This document shows positions 34,087 through 45,659 of a stretch of DNA of 64,000 nt, piece by piece. The translations under genes were made by a program, and so were the position numbers. Numbering within the stretch: the stretch's first letter is position 1; each line of letters begins with the position of its first letter. This DNA comes from Manihot esculenta (lineage: Eukaryota > Streptophyta > Magnoliopsida > Malpighiales > Euphorbiaceae), in contig NC_035164.2 in the NCBI RefSeq assembly GCF_001659605.2, positions 10,378,994 through 10,442,993 of the forward strand, given 5' to 3'. The notes beneath the pieces were generated by a model. That model saw only the letters and a program-made list of their open reading frames with translations. It had not been told where the DNA came from and made no database searches.

Positions 34087-35835
34087 AGGATGGAGGCTAG
34101 TGCTATAATTGAGGGGTCAGTGAAGCAGCCAGTGACCCAGTCTTCAGGAGTTAAGACCCCAGGTAGAGGAGGGCCAGGTCCCTCTTCTCAGAGCTCAGGT
34201 AGCAAGAGGTGGAGTAACACCACCAAGAAGCCGAAGAAGAACAAGTTCTGGATTAAGTTGAAATCCAGTCTGGGATTAGGCGGTGGCTCGAGCTCAGGCT
34301 CAGATGGTACCGAATGCCTAAGGTGTGGGAAGCCACACAAGGGAGTGTGTCGGGCTAGGACTAATGCATGTTTCAGATGTGGACAGAAGGGACACATGGC
34401 TTGGGAGTGTCCTAGAGCACCTTTTATGGGCCAGCCCCAGCAGACAGCTTCTGGTAGTGTGGCACAGCCAGCAGCTCCAGCCACAACTCAGGGCAGTGGC
34501 AGAGGTAGAGGGAGAGGGGCAGCCTCTTCTTCCGGTTCCCGAGGTGAAGGTCCATCAGCTCCAGCCAGGATCTTCACCATGACACAGCAGGAGGCTAACA
34601 CATCCAACACCGTGGTGTCAGGTAATCTCATCATTGGGTGTTCTGATGTGTATGCATTAATGGACCCGGGTGCATCTCATTCTTTTATTGCTCCGAGAGC
34701 CGTTGAGAGGTTGGGTCTGATAGTCTCTGGGTTAGAGTGTCTCCTATGGGTCAGTGGACCCAAGTGTGACCCGTCAGTGGCAGAGTCAGTCTGCCAGTAC
34801 AGTCCAGTTTTTGTTGAGGGAAGATGCCTCTCCGCCGACCTTGTGGTTCTAGATTTGACAGACTTTGACGTCATTCTAGGGATGGATTGGCTATCTACCC
34901 ATGGTGCTACCTTGGACTGCAGAGACAAGGTAGTCAGGTTCAGAGATCAGAACGGGTCAGAGGTCATTTTCAGAGGAGACAAGAGGGGTACACCTAGAGG
35001 TCTGATATCAGCTCTTCAGGCTCGTAGGTTGCTTAGGAAGGGATGTCAGGGGTATTTGGCTCATGTGAGAGAGCTAGATAGTCAGGTCAGGGAGCCAGCC
35101 TCAGTGCCAGTTGTCAGAGAATTTCAGGATGTCTTCCCAGACGAGCTGCCAGGGTTACCACCTGCTAGGGAGATAGAGTTCGAGATAGAATTGATGCCTG
35201 AAACTAGACCGATCTCTATTCCTCCCTACAGGATGGCTCCAGCTGAGTTGAAGGAATTGAAAGAACAGTTGCAAGAGCTGGTAGAAAAGGGCTTCATCCG
35301 ACAGAGTACCTCACCTTGGGGTGCTCCAGTCTTGTTTGTGAGAAAGAAGGATGGATCCCTTAGACTTTGTATCAACTACAGGCAGTTGAACAAAGTCACT
35401 ATCAAGAATAGGTACCCTCTGCCAAGGATCGATGATCTATTCGACCAGCTAGCAGGAGCGGGTTGTTTCTCCAAAATAGATCTGAGATCTGGGTACCATC
35501 AGCTGAGGATAAGAGAGGAAGATGTGCCAAAGACAGCTTTCAGGACCAGATATGGGCATTTTGAGTTCCTTGTTATGTCGTTCGGGTTAACCAATGCCCC
35601 TGCAGCATTCATGGATCTCATGAACAGAGTGTTTAGCCAGTACCTGGATCACTTTGTTATTGTCTTCATAGATGATATCTTAGTGTATTCTAGGAACGCA
35701 GAGAAGCATGCCCATCATCTGAGGTTAGTTCTACAGACCTTGAGGGAACATGGCTTGTATGCCAAGTTCTCTAAGTGTGAGTTCTGGCTGAGGAGCATTT
35801 CATTCTTGGGGCATGTAATGTCCAATATTTATTAG
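34087..35835 (+). pseudogene. Gag end, protease and RT N-terminal part of element 2
   Basis: The frame continues from the interrupted Gag. Zinc knuckles [12 protein letters not shown] (about 34315) and [14 protein letters not shown] (about 34369); aspartic protease [10 protein letters not shown] (about 34657); start of RT with FIDDILVYS (about 35666). Family similarity ends after SFLGH near 35822, and the frame stops at 35835 in unrelated sequence. It cannot provide RNase H or integrase. Confidence 0.9.
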
Positions 35836-36595
35836 AAATATATATAGAAAATGGAAATAAGAGAAGAGTAAATGTGAGAAAATGATAAAAAAAAGAGAGA
35901 GAAAAAAGAGAAAAGAAAAAAAATGATAGAAAAATAAAAATTATGAAAAAGAAGGAAGAATGAGAGTAGAGTTAAAAGATGATTAGAAAAATGATAAATA
36001 AAAAAAAGAAAATGATTAGAGAAGAAAATAAATGAAGAGAAAATAATAGAAAAAATATAGATAGAAAGAAAATGATAGAAGAAAATAATATGAGAGGAAA
36101 TAATATGAATGATAATTATGGAGAAAATGAAGAATAAGAGAAGAAAGAAGAAAATAATGGGAAAGAAAATGGAGAAAGTGAAAGGAAAATTATGGAGAAA
36201 AATAAAGAAAATAATAAAAGAGGGAAGAGAATGAGATAAAAAAAAAGGATAAGAGATAAAAGGAAAATAATAGAAAAAAAATGAGATGAAAAAAATGAGA
36301 TAATTATAGAGAAAATGAAGAATAAGAGAAGAAAGGGAAGAAAATAATGGGAAAGAAAATGGAGAAAGTGAAAGGAAAATTATGGAGGAAAATAAAGAGA
36401 ATAATAGAAGAGGGAAGATAATGAGATAAAAAAGGATAAGAGATGAAAGAAAAATAATAGAAAAAAAATGAAATAAGAAAGTAAAATGAAAGAAAGTAAC
36501 AGAAAAAGAAAGAAAATGAGAGAAAGGGAAAGAAAGTGAAAGAAATAAAAATGATAAAATGAATGAATGATAAAATGAGAAAATGTGATATTATA
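35823..36595. repeat. Polypurine tract with internal tandem duplication
   Basis: About 770 bp of nearly pure A/G on the plus strand (GAAAATGA, AAGAGAGA words). A segment of roughly 190 bp beginning near 36115 (ATTATGGAGAAAATGAAG) is repeated beginning near 36303. No coding capacity. It links the truncated element 2 to the right-hand CACTA motifs, so it is probably part of the CACTA interior. Confidence 0.8.
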
Positions 36596-37138
36596 TTTAT
36601 AAATACGGATTACTAACGGATTTAGTAATGGATTTGAATCCGTTACTATATTTCGAAAATAAAAGCGGGCTTTTTTCTCTACAAGAATTATTAACGGATT
36701 TCAAATCCTTTAGTAATTCCGTTGGTAATAAAAAAATGTGGGTTTTTAAAAAATGAACGTCAAAATTTTACGCGGGATGTCAATTTAAATTTACGTCCGT
36801 TAGTAAATTCAACATTTTTTTTCTCACTAATTAAATAATAAAATTTAGTAATGGATTTTCAAATCCATTAGTATTTTTTTGAACACATTATTAGCGAATT
36901 TATAGTCCGTTAATAATTTTTTGAACACATTACTAACGGATTCTAAATCCGTTAGTAATTTAAACACTTTTTCAAATTTACTAACAGATTAAAATCCGTT
37001 AGTGAATTACCAATGGATTTACTAATGGATTTTAAGTCCGTTAATAAATTTTAATACTACTTATTTTATAAATTTATAAATTACCAACAGATTTTGAAAT
37101 TCGTTAGTAATACTAATAGATTACCAACGGATATCAAA
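36596..37138. mobile_element. Right-hand subterminal repeats of the CACTA element
   Basis: Many copies of TACTAACGGATT / AATCCGTTAGTAA, as at 30100-30420, in both orientations. The array ends near 37138 without the expected terminus, where an inverted-repeat family begins, so the right end appears deleted or displaced. Confidence 0.7.
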
Positions 37139-37139
37139 T

Positions 37140-37497
37140 CGAATGAGAATAGAGTCAAATTGAATCAAACTATACAGGGAGGCGATGGGGAGATAAGATA
37201 GATTTTGCCACCTAAACAAAGATAATATCAGCTTCAAGTGGAGTCAAATTGAATCAAACTCAATCGAATGAGGATAGAGTCCTCAAAAAATTCTCTCTCT
37301 TACTTCTTGAATTAAACTATTCTCTATTTCAAATTGGCCATCTAAATTAAACAAGATTTCAAATTGGCCATCTAAATTAAACAAGATTAAGGTCTCTGTG
37401 GGATCGATACTCACTTACCCTGTCTACAAGTTCTTGTCAATTGAGAAAAGGGAAATAAATTTTAAATTGACGGATTCGACACCCGTCACATATGAAA
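37140..37497. repeat. Left arm of a large inverted repeat
   Basis: The right part (GATTAAGGTCTCTGTGGGAT ... CACCCGTCA) is the reverse complement of 37561-37640. The left part (CAGCTTCAAGTGGAGTCAAA) is the reverse complement of 38540-38590. The arm is much shorter than the right arm, so it is internally deleted. A 31-bp segment is tandemly duplicated at about 37327-37387. Confidence 0.75.
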
Positions 37498-37560
37498 AAA
37501 AAATGTTAAAAGAGTTAAAAACTTATTTCCTTTTCACTAATACTCTATTTTAAAAGATAA

Positions 37561-38710
37561 ATGACGGGTGCCGAATCCGTCAATTTAAAATTTACTTCCC
37601 TTGTGAGTATTGATACCACAGAAACCTTAATCCTGTTTAATTTAAATGACCAATTTGAAATAGAAGAATAGCTTAATACAAAAAGTGAGAAGAAGATAAT
37701 TTTTTTGATGAAAGTGATTTTGCCTTGGGCAAGCCAAAAAAATAAACTTTATGCAATTGAAATTGAAGAAACAAATAATTAAAAAAACTTTCAGCTAATG
37801 TAATCAAATTGAGGTATTTTGCAGTTGATCATTGGTTAGAAAAAAATATTTCATATTTTTATCTATTGTTTGGTTATAGTGGTCAAACAAGCGAATCCCT
37901 TAATCTGCTTCGCGCTTAAATTAATTCCTAGTTAACTAACAACCCCAACACGCGTGTAGATTTAATTAATCAACTGCATTAAGAGAGAAGAACTCAAACT
38001 TGATCAATAAAAATACGTGTTTTATTTAAATCAAATCTACTAATTTCTTAATATAAACTAATATATTAATTGTTACTTGTTATTAACCCAATTAAATAAT
38101 TACGAATTTAATTAGATTAATTAGCAATATGTTGTCTTCCCAAGAGATTCAATGGGCCCATTGAATTCTCAAGAAAACAACAATGGAGGTGGGGTTCCTC
38201 GAATTCAGAAATTAATAGAAAATAAAAATAAGATGAAGAGATTTAAAGTGCATAACCTCACAACTTGAACAAATCTCAATTTAATTTAACCTTTAACTGA
38301 AAAATAATTATTTAGCCACTCATGGCCATAATAAAATTATAACAACTAAGCAAAAGAAAAGAAAAAAAAAATGGAGAAGAGAGTGGGGCGAGCAAGAGAA
38401 GAAATGAGAGTGAGAGGTAGAATATAATTCTCCAGGTTGAATGCTAGGACCCTTTATATAGGCATAAAAAGATAAAATTTAAAATAAAATCTATTATCCC
38501 TATCTTATCTCTGTCCTAATATGATCTTTATCCTCATCTGATTGAGTTTGATTCGATTTGACTCCACTTGAAGCTGATCTTATCCTTGCATCTCCCCCAT
38601 CGCCACAAACCTGTCCAAAATTAAATTCAAATTAAAATTAAATATTTATATCAAAATTACAGTAAAATCAAGGAATTAAATGAGGAAAAAATTGTGAGTT
38701 TTGCAACTCA
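37561..38710. repeat. Right arm of a large inverted repeat (unidentified family)
   Basis: Begins ATGACGGGTGCCGAATCCGT. The first 170 bp match 56797-57000 in the same orientation. Read on the minus strand it contains CCTATATAAAGG (about 38453-38464), a TATA-like promoter motif. No coding region is seen. A spacer of about 64 bp separates it from the left arm. Confidence 0.65.
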
Positions 38711-38979
38711 TCAATAAACTTTTATTACATATAAATTATAAAAATATTTATTCATATATATTAAAAAAATACTAGTGAAAATTAATAATGAATTATTTTT
38801 CAGTGTTAATTATCAATAGATTTGGGATGAATTATGAAATTGTTATAGAATTTTTGGAAACTTTCTATTTATTAATTAATTTTAAAATTATTAATAAATT
38901 TATTTAAAAAATCGAGATATTTTTTATTGATGGTATTGACATATTTTTAGAACAAATTAAGTATGATATTGTATATTTT

Positions 38980-41697
38980 ATGGATAGTTTCATTATACTG
39001 AATGTTATTCAAATTCCTAACAATATATGGCATGTTAGGCTTGATCACATTGGCCAACAATATATAAATATGTTAGCCAAAGAAGGCTTAATAGGAAATA
39101 TAAATAAATTAGAATTATCTACTTGTGAATATTACCTAGCTCAAAAAATAACAAAACAAAAAATATTTGGAAAAGGCACTAAAGTTAAGGCTCAATTATA
39201 ATTAATCTACTATGACATCTATGGTGCAATGAATGTTAGGGCTAAACATAGTGCTACTTATTTCATCATATTTATCGATGATTTTACTCGATTCAGACAT
39301 GTTTACTTAGTTTCTCAAAAGTCTGAAGCTTTAAAGTCCTTCATTAAGTTTATGAACTTAGTTGAAAATCAATTAGATAGAAAAATTAAAACTCTTAGGA
39401 CTGATTAAGATCAATAATACTTGTCTAATGAGTTTAAAAGATTATGTGATGAAAAGAAAATTCAACGACAGTTGATTATTCTTTATAAACCGTGAAAAAA
39501 TAGTATTGCAGAACGACAAAATAGAAGCTTGCTAGAAATGGATAGGTTTATGATAGCACAAGCTATTACATATTGGGGTGATGGATTGCTTACTACCACA
39601 TTTGATCTTAATCATGTACCTTCCAAATTAGTTATCACAACTCCATATGAGTTGTAGACTAATAGAGAACCCGACTTAAGTGTTCTAAAACCTTGAGGGT
39701 ATGTTGTTTTTATTCATAACCCTTCTCACAAGTATGAAAAATTAGGTCCAAGAGGAAGGAAGTGTATCTTTATAAGATACTTTGAATAGCCAAAATGATA
39801 TGTATTTATAGGTGAACAAAATAGTGGCACGATAACTAAATTTAATTCACTATATGTCACCTTCTTAGAAAATGAATTTTGTAGACAGGGTGAGATAGAT
39901 CAAGGCTTATCTCTTTATGAAACTGAGGACCAAAACGCTTTTGCTATAGAACTTGGAATGGATTCTTTTTCTAATGGGAGTATTTCAAACTATAATGAAC
40001 CAATTCCTATTGATGTTGAAATATAATCCTATCTATCTCAACTAAGACGAACTAGTCGTCTACATATTCCTCGTCATCATTTTGAGATCGAAGGTAAAGC
40101 ATTTATAATTACTCCTCAAGATGAAGAGGAGCCGAGAAATATGAACGAGGCTCTTACATGCCCTGTTAAGGATAAGTGGTTTAAGACAATGGAGGAAGAA
40201 ATGGAGCCTATGAAATCAAATCAAGCGTGAGAATTGGTTGATTTATCTATAGAATGAAAAGCTATTAGGAATAAATTAGTTTTCAAAATCAAGCGTAAGG
40301 CTAATGAAATTATTGAAAGATACAAAGTTCGTTTAATGGCCAAAGGGTATAAACAACATGAAGGGATTTATTATAAGAAAACTCTTTTATCTATTGTGAG
40401 ATTTACCTTTATAAGAATAATCTTGTCTATTGTAACTAGTTTAGATCTAGAGTTACATTAAATGGATGTTCAGATTGCTTTTTTCAATGGAGAATTAGAA
40501 AAAAAGATCTATATGGAACAACCTATAGGTTTCATTGAAAAAGATCAAGAACACAAGATTTGTAGACTTAGAAGGTTTATCTATGGCTTTAAGTAGTCTC
40601 CTAGAAAATGATACATTCGATTTCATAATGCAATTATGTCATATAATTTCACTATGAATGATGAAGACCATTGTGTTTATACTAAAAGATTTAAAAATAA
40701 GTTTGTGATCTTATCACTATATGTTGATGACATACTTATAGCTGGTAGTGATATGGAATATGTTATAAAAATAAAAGAGTGGCTATCATTTAAATTTGAG
40801 ATGAAATATATAAGTAAAGCAACATATATTCTTGGAGTTAAGATTTCAAGAAATCATTCAAAGAAATTATTATCTCTTTCACAAGAGTCATATATTAAAA
40901 AAAAATTCTTAAACGATTTAGTATGCAAAATTATAAGCCCATTAACACTCCTATTTCAAAAAGCAAAGGTTTAAGCCGAAAATTGTGTCTTAAGACTCTG
41001 AAAAAAAAAAAAGAACAAATAAGTAGAGTTTCTTATGCTAATGTAGTTGGTAGTCTAATATACGCTATGATTTGTACTAAACTTGATATTTGGTATGCTA
41101 TTGGATTAGTTAGTAGACATCAATTCGATCCAGGATATCAACACTAAAAAAGTTAAGAAGATACTAAGATACCTAAAAGGCACAACCGATTACTCCTTAT
41201 ATTATCAAGGGAAAGATTTGCTACTCAAAGGCTATATTGATGCTGATCGGGGAGATGATTTGGATGAAAAAAAATCTACCTCATGATATGTTTTCTTGCT
41301 AAATAATGGAGTTGTACCATAGAGTAGTAAGAAACAATCATGTATAGCATTGTCCACTATGAAAGCTGAGTTCATGGTATTCTCAGCAACTGCATAAGAA
41401 GCTGTATGGTTAAAGTATTTTCTAGTACATATGGGAATATGTGATAATGATGTTGAACCTGTGACGATTAATTTCGATAGTCAAGATGCAATCATCTACA
41501 CAAAGGATCCTAAATACTATGAAAAAATGAAGCATATTGATATAAAGTATAATTTTATAAGAGATATAGTTATTAAGAAAGAAGTGACCATGAAGTATAT
41601 ATCTATACATGATGTAACTATTGATTCCTTTATGAATCCTATTACTAAAGATATTTTCAATAGGTACGTGAAATCATTGGGTTTGCGTAGATATTGA
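38980..41697 (+). pseudogene. Ty1/copia pol relic (integrase, RT, RNase H)
   Basis: Plus-strand homology in Pol order. Pre-integrase zinc region WHVRLDHIGQQYINMLAKEG ... CEYYLAQK; integrase core FIDDFTRFRHVYLVSQKSEA ... LRTD ... IAERQNRSLLEMDRF; RT KARLMAKGY-like region, MDVQIAFFNGELEKKIYMEQ, and FVILSLYVDDILIAGSD (about 40703, with the YVDD box intact); RNase H end KHIDIKYNFIRD and NRYVKSLGLRRY to 41697. At least a dozen in-frame stops and frameshifts (for example near 40970) disable it. The copia order, integrase before RT, is clear. No gag or flanking LTRs could be identified. Confidence 0.88.
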
Positions 41698-44205
41698 TTT
41701 TTTCCCTAACATGTTTATGTAAATTACATTATTAATAATAATAATGATGTTTTTGCCTAATCATTTTGTGAATTCATATACATACCTGTATATATGTTTT
41801 GGAATATATATTGATATTTGAAATGGCATGTCAGAAAAATAAAAAATTGGTCTTTTCACATAGGCTTTTATTGTCCATGGGATTAATAAAGATGAGATAC
41901 TTATTATTATCAATTGTGAAAATATAGAGAGCTTAAAAAATTATAATTTTAATGTCGCCTACAAAAAAGAATTTAATCATATGCGACTAAATTAACTAAT
42001 ATGTCTTAAACGCCATATATGAGTTATGTTAAGTATGACTCTGAATAAATATGTGAACTCAAAGTTAGATATTGGATATTTGAATTATCATCTGCATAGC
42101 ATTAAATATTATAAAGATATATGTTCCATGGAAAAGAAGTTAATACTATGATACATGATTCATACCACGTATGTGATAGGTATCCAATTAGGGCAATACA
42201 AGTGAAATGTGAAGCCCTAAAGATTATAAGTAATCTTCACCTTATACCCTCGTGACTTCAATCAATTACTTAAAATTTAATATAATATTTACTATTTTAG
42301 ATTATTGTTAAAGGATTATGAATGATTCAATATGACGAAAATTTTTTAAAAAAACATATTAAATAAAGATTAAGAGAATTATGAGACGAGGAAGATTATT
42401 ATGGTATTATCACATTAATTATGTTTATTGATCGATCAATTATCTATTATTTGAGACAAACGTAATTATGAACTCAAAAAATTAAGAAAGAGCTTGTGAG
42501 AAAGAAATGTGATAAATGATATAGGGTATTGCATAATGCATTTACTCTAAGCTCCATTTATCGAGATGCTATATTATCCTAACAAATATATAGCCATTGA
42601 GCTCTCGAAATATGCACTGGCCACACGATCTATTTGTAAAGCATGAAAATTGCAAAAAATTTTAAAATGAGAGTTAACTCACAATATGTGAGTAGGAGAT
42701 GAAGGAATTTAGGTCCAGGTCACCCATGTAAGTTAACTCAGATCCATTCAATTAAAAAAAAAAAAAAAGAAAAGAAAAGCTACATGCCAATTAATTTCAA
42801 CAGAAATTTTTCTCCTTTGAAAAAAAGTTATCATTCCTCTTCATGCAATATATATATATATATACAAAAGAACTCAAAGCAAATGGATTGTTGCTTTTAT
42901 TTTTACTCTCAATATATATATCACAAAACACAATATCAAAGGAGGAAGAGAAAAGAAATAGAGGAAAGGAAGCATAAGAGCATAGTCTCTTCATGTACAA
43001 AACTCTCTATTAATATAAGCCTTAGTTGAATCCCTCTTGAAGTAAAACTCATATTATTCGGTCATGGAAGGATCGTCCATCAACCAAACTCAAATACACT
43101 TTGAATAATGTTCAGAACAATTCAAAGAAAAATAAGAATAACACTTGAGAATAGAAATACTTTAATCAACACTATGAATATGAAAAGAAAGATATAATGG
43201 AGTAAATGGCACTTGAAACAAAAAAAGTAATTTATACTGGAGTTTCTCAAGTATAAACCTAAGATATTACAAGTAACAAACTTATAATAAATGTAAATTC
43301 TAGGTGGAACTTTGCAAAGAACATAACCTCACAATGAGTAAAATGACCTAAGCCTTCCAAGAGCTCCTTCAATGGAGTTTTCTCTCAACTTTTCTATTCT
43401 GAAAATTTTAAAACTACTAGAGAGAGGAAGAAGTGACTATGAGGAATTCTACCAATGCATGATTCAAACCATTAGTCCATACTATAGTTGGACAATTAAA
43501 GCGTACATACCAAAAAGTTAAAATAACTACCTATAAAAAGAAATAGTCAACTCCAACAAGTAAAGTATCAATCTCTGAAAAACGGGTTGGCCAAATATAG
43601 AATGAATATTTTATTTTTAAATCTGCGATAAAAAGTGGTCTATAACATTCATTTTCAAACTCTTATGTCTTGGACAATAGGTGCATACTAGATAGTTGGT
43701 GAGGACCTCCAAGGCTGCCAAAAATGTATTCAAATTACCTCCACCTAGGCTATCACCTCAGCTAAGACACCATATTAACTCCTACTTAGCATGCCACATG
43801 GATTGTCAACATGATTCTCTCCTAAATGAGCTCCAACATGTTCAGCTAATTCCATATACTCTAGACCTTGGACTTTTATGTTTATCATTTTAGAATACTC
43901 CTTATGACTTGGAACTCTTTTTATTAAATGCTCTATCATATGGTTTATAGTGCTTTGGCTTTGAATCTTGTGATTACTTTTTTGAATTATGGTGCTTGAG
44001 TGTCCACCATGATATCTCATCATCTATTCTAATAAGCATCAAGTTTCTGCAATTTAAGATATGGATTTACACAGTGAATTAAATTAAGGTTTACTACATG
44101 TTATATATATATATATATATGATTATATCAAGATTAAGTGAAATAAATATTAATAGAAATCTTAGATTATACATGATTCATAGTTTAGAAATTATGAATT
44201 TTATA
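41698..44205. other. AT-rich DNA without recognised genes
   Basis: Downstream of the copia relic. TA microsatellites at 42848-42864 and 44101-44120, an A-run near 42752. Short open frames at 42784-43029 and 43696-44023 show no family motif. Part of it may be decayed copia LTR, but no repeat pair was seen. Confidence 0.5.
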
Positions 44206-44209
44206 TTAT

Positions 44210-45654
44210 TTTTTGTTGGTAAACCGCATGATTCAAAAAATAAGTTTACAGCTACTAACAAATTATTAATACGTTGATAAATTTACCAATGAAGGTTTAA
44301 AGTTGTTAATGACTTTATATGCCTTAAAAAATTATGCGTATAATATAACAACGAATTAAAAAATCATTTATACTTATTAATGAATAATCTGTTTATAACA
44401 ATTTACTTTATATTTAAGAAGGTACATTGACAGATCCAGAAATTGAAGTCAGGATCCAATTTTATCTTTTCAGCAGAACTTTTAATTTCACTCACTCTAA
44501 ATTTTTTTTTTTTTTTTTTGTTTAGACAGATATTAAAAATAAAGTTCTCAAATTGTGATTAAAAGTAGGTAGAAAAAATTTATATGAAAAAAATTTTTGC
44601 AAGTTGAATAACTTTAATTTTTTTTTTTATAATTTGCATAATTTAACCCATTATCTGCATAAGTATTATTTGATTTATCCATATTTAAAATTCTTTTAAA
44701 AAAATTAATAATCTAACTCATAATCTATTAAACTATTTTTTTCCCGAATTATATTTTTTTAAAATCTAAATAGTTTATGAAATCCATTTAATAATCTAAC
44801 CATAGCAAAAAAATTTTTTTAAAAAATTATAAAATTTATTTTTATAAATTCAAATGGTCTAATATATAATTTCAATCACAAACAAGAAATAAACAAAAAT
44901 AACTATCACTTTTAATAATAAAAATTGATTGTGTAAAAATAAATTAAATAATGAATGAACAAATTACTTTTTGAATATTTAAAAAAAATAAATAGGAAAT
45001 TTGGAGTTGAAATTTTGAAAATTAGAAATAATTTTTTTATTAAAAAAGAATAAAGAAGGAGGGTGATTGCTCTAAAATATTTTTTACAATTATAATTTCA
45101 TTTATAAGGGAATTATTATCAAATTTCTGAATTTTTAAAAATTTTATTAGCTTGTCTGTATATCAAAATTATTCTTTCATTTTATCTCATAAATCAAATT
45201 GTTTAATTCATCTGAAAAGAAAAAACTGTCATTCAATTTATTATGATCTTGGTCAAGAGAAAATAAATAGTATAAATATTTAAACTTACAAATACTAAAT
45301 AATACATATATTTAAAATTATATGAGTAAATATATAGATATTTAAGATATATTAATGAATGTATAAATAAAAGAATTAAAGACTTTTGATTTTATAAAAT
45401 ATAAGTATATCTTAATTATATAATTTTTAAATAAAGATAAAATAATGAATTTTAAAAAAAATTATAAATTTAATAGTAATTTTACTTTTATTTATTTAGA
45501 GTTAACGAAAAATTATTTAAGTACCCTTAGAAGATTCAGAAAATTTTGGAGGGTTCATGGCTTGTAGCCACCAGAAAAAATTTTAAAATTCATTAGTAAA
45601 TTAATCAATAGATTTTAAAATCTATTGCTAAAAAAATCATTGATTTCTAAGAAA
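44210..45654. other. AT-rich DNA with possible old CACTA-like motifs
   Basis: Scattered TTGGTAAA, CTACTAACAAATTATTAA and ATTAGTAAATTAAT words resemble degenerate subterminal CACTA motifs; similar words (ATTGGTAAAT, TTAACGGAATT) resume after the solo LTR at 47845-48075. No terminus is visible. Confidence 0.3.
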
Positions 45655-45659
45655 ACATT

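Larger units (their letters stand above)
30511..35822 (+). mobile_element. Element 2: Tekay-type gypsy retrotransposon, truncated in RT
   Basis: The 5' LTR (30511-32757), leader, gag and pol match elements 1 and 3 until about 35822, inside reverse transcriptase just after the FLGH motif. There the family sequence stops and a polypurine tract follows. RNase H, integrase, chromodomain and 3' LTR are missing. It sits inside the CACTA element. Confidence 0.92.

Noticed and set aside
43696..44023. Small genes on either strand
   Set aside because: Overlapping short frames without family motifs; no promoter or homology signal visible.
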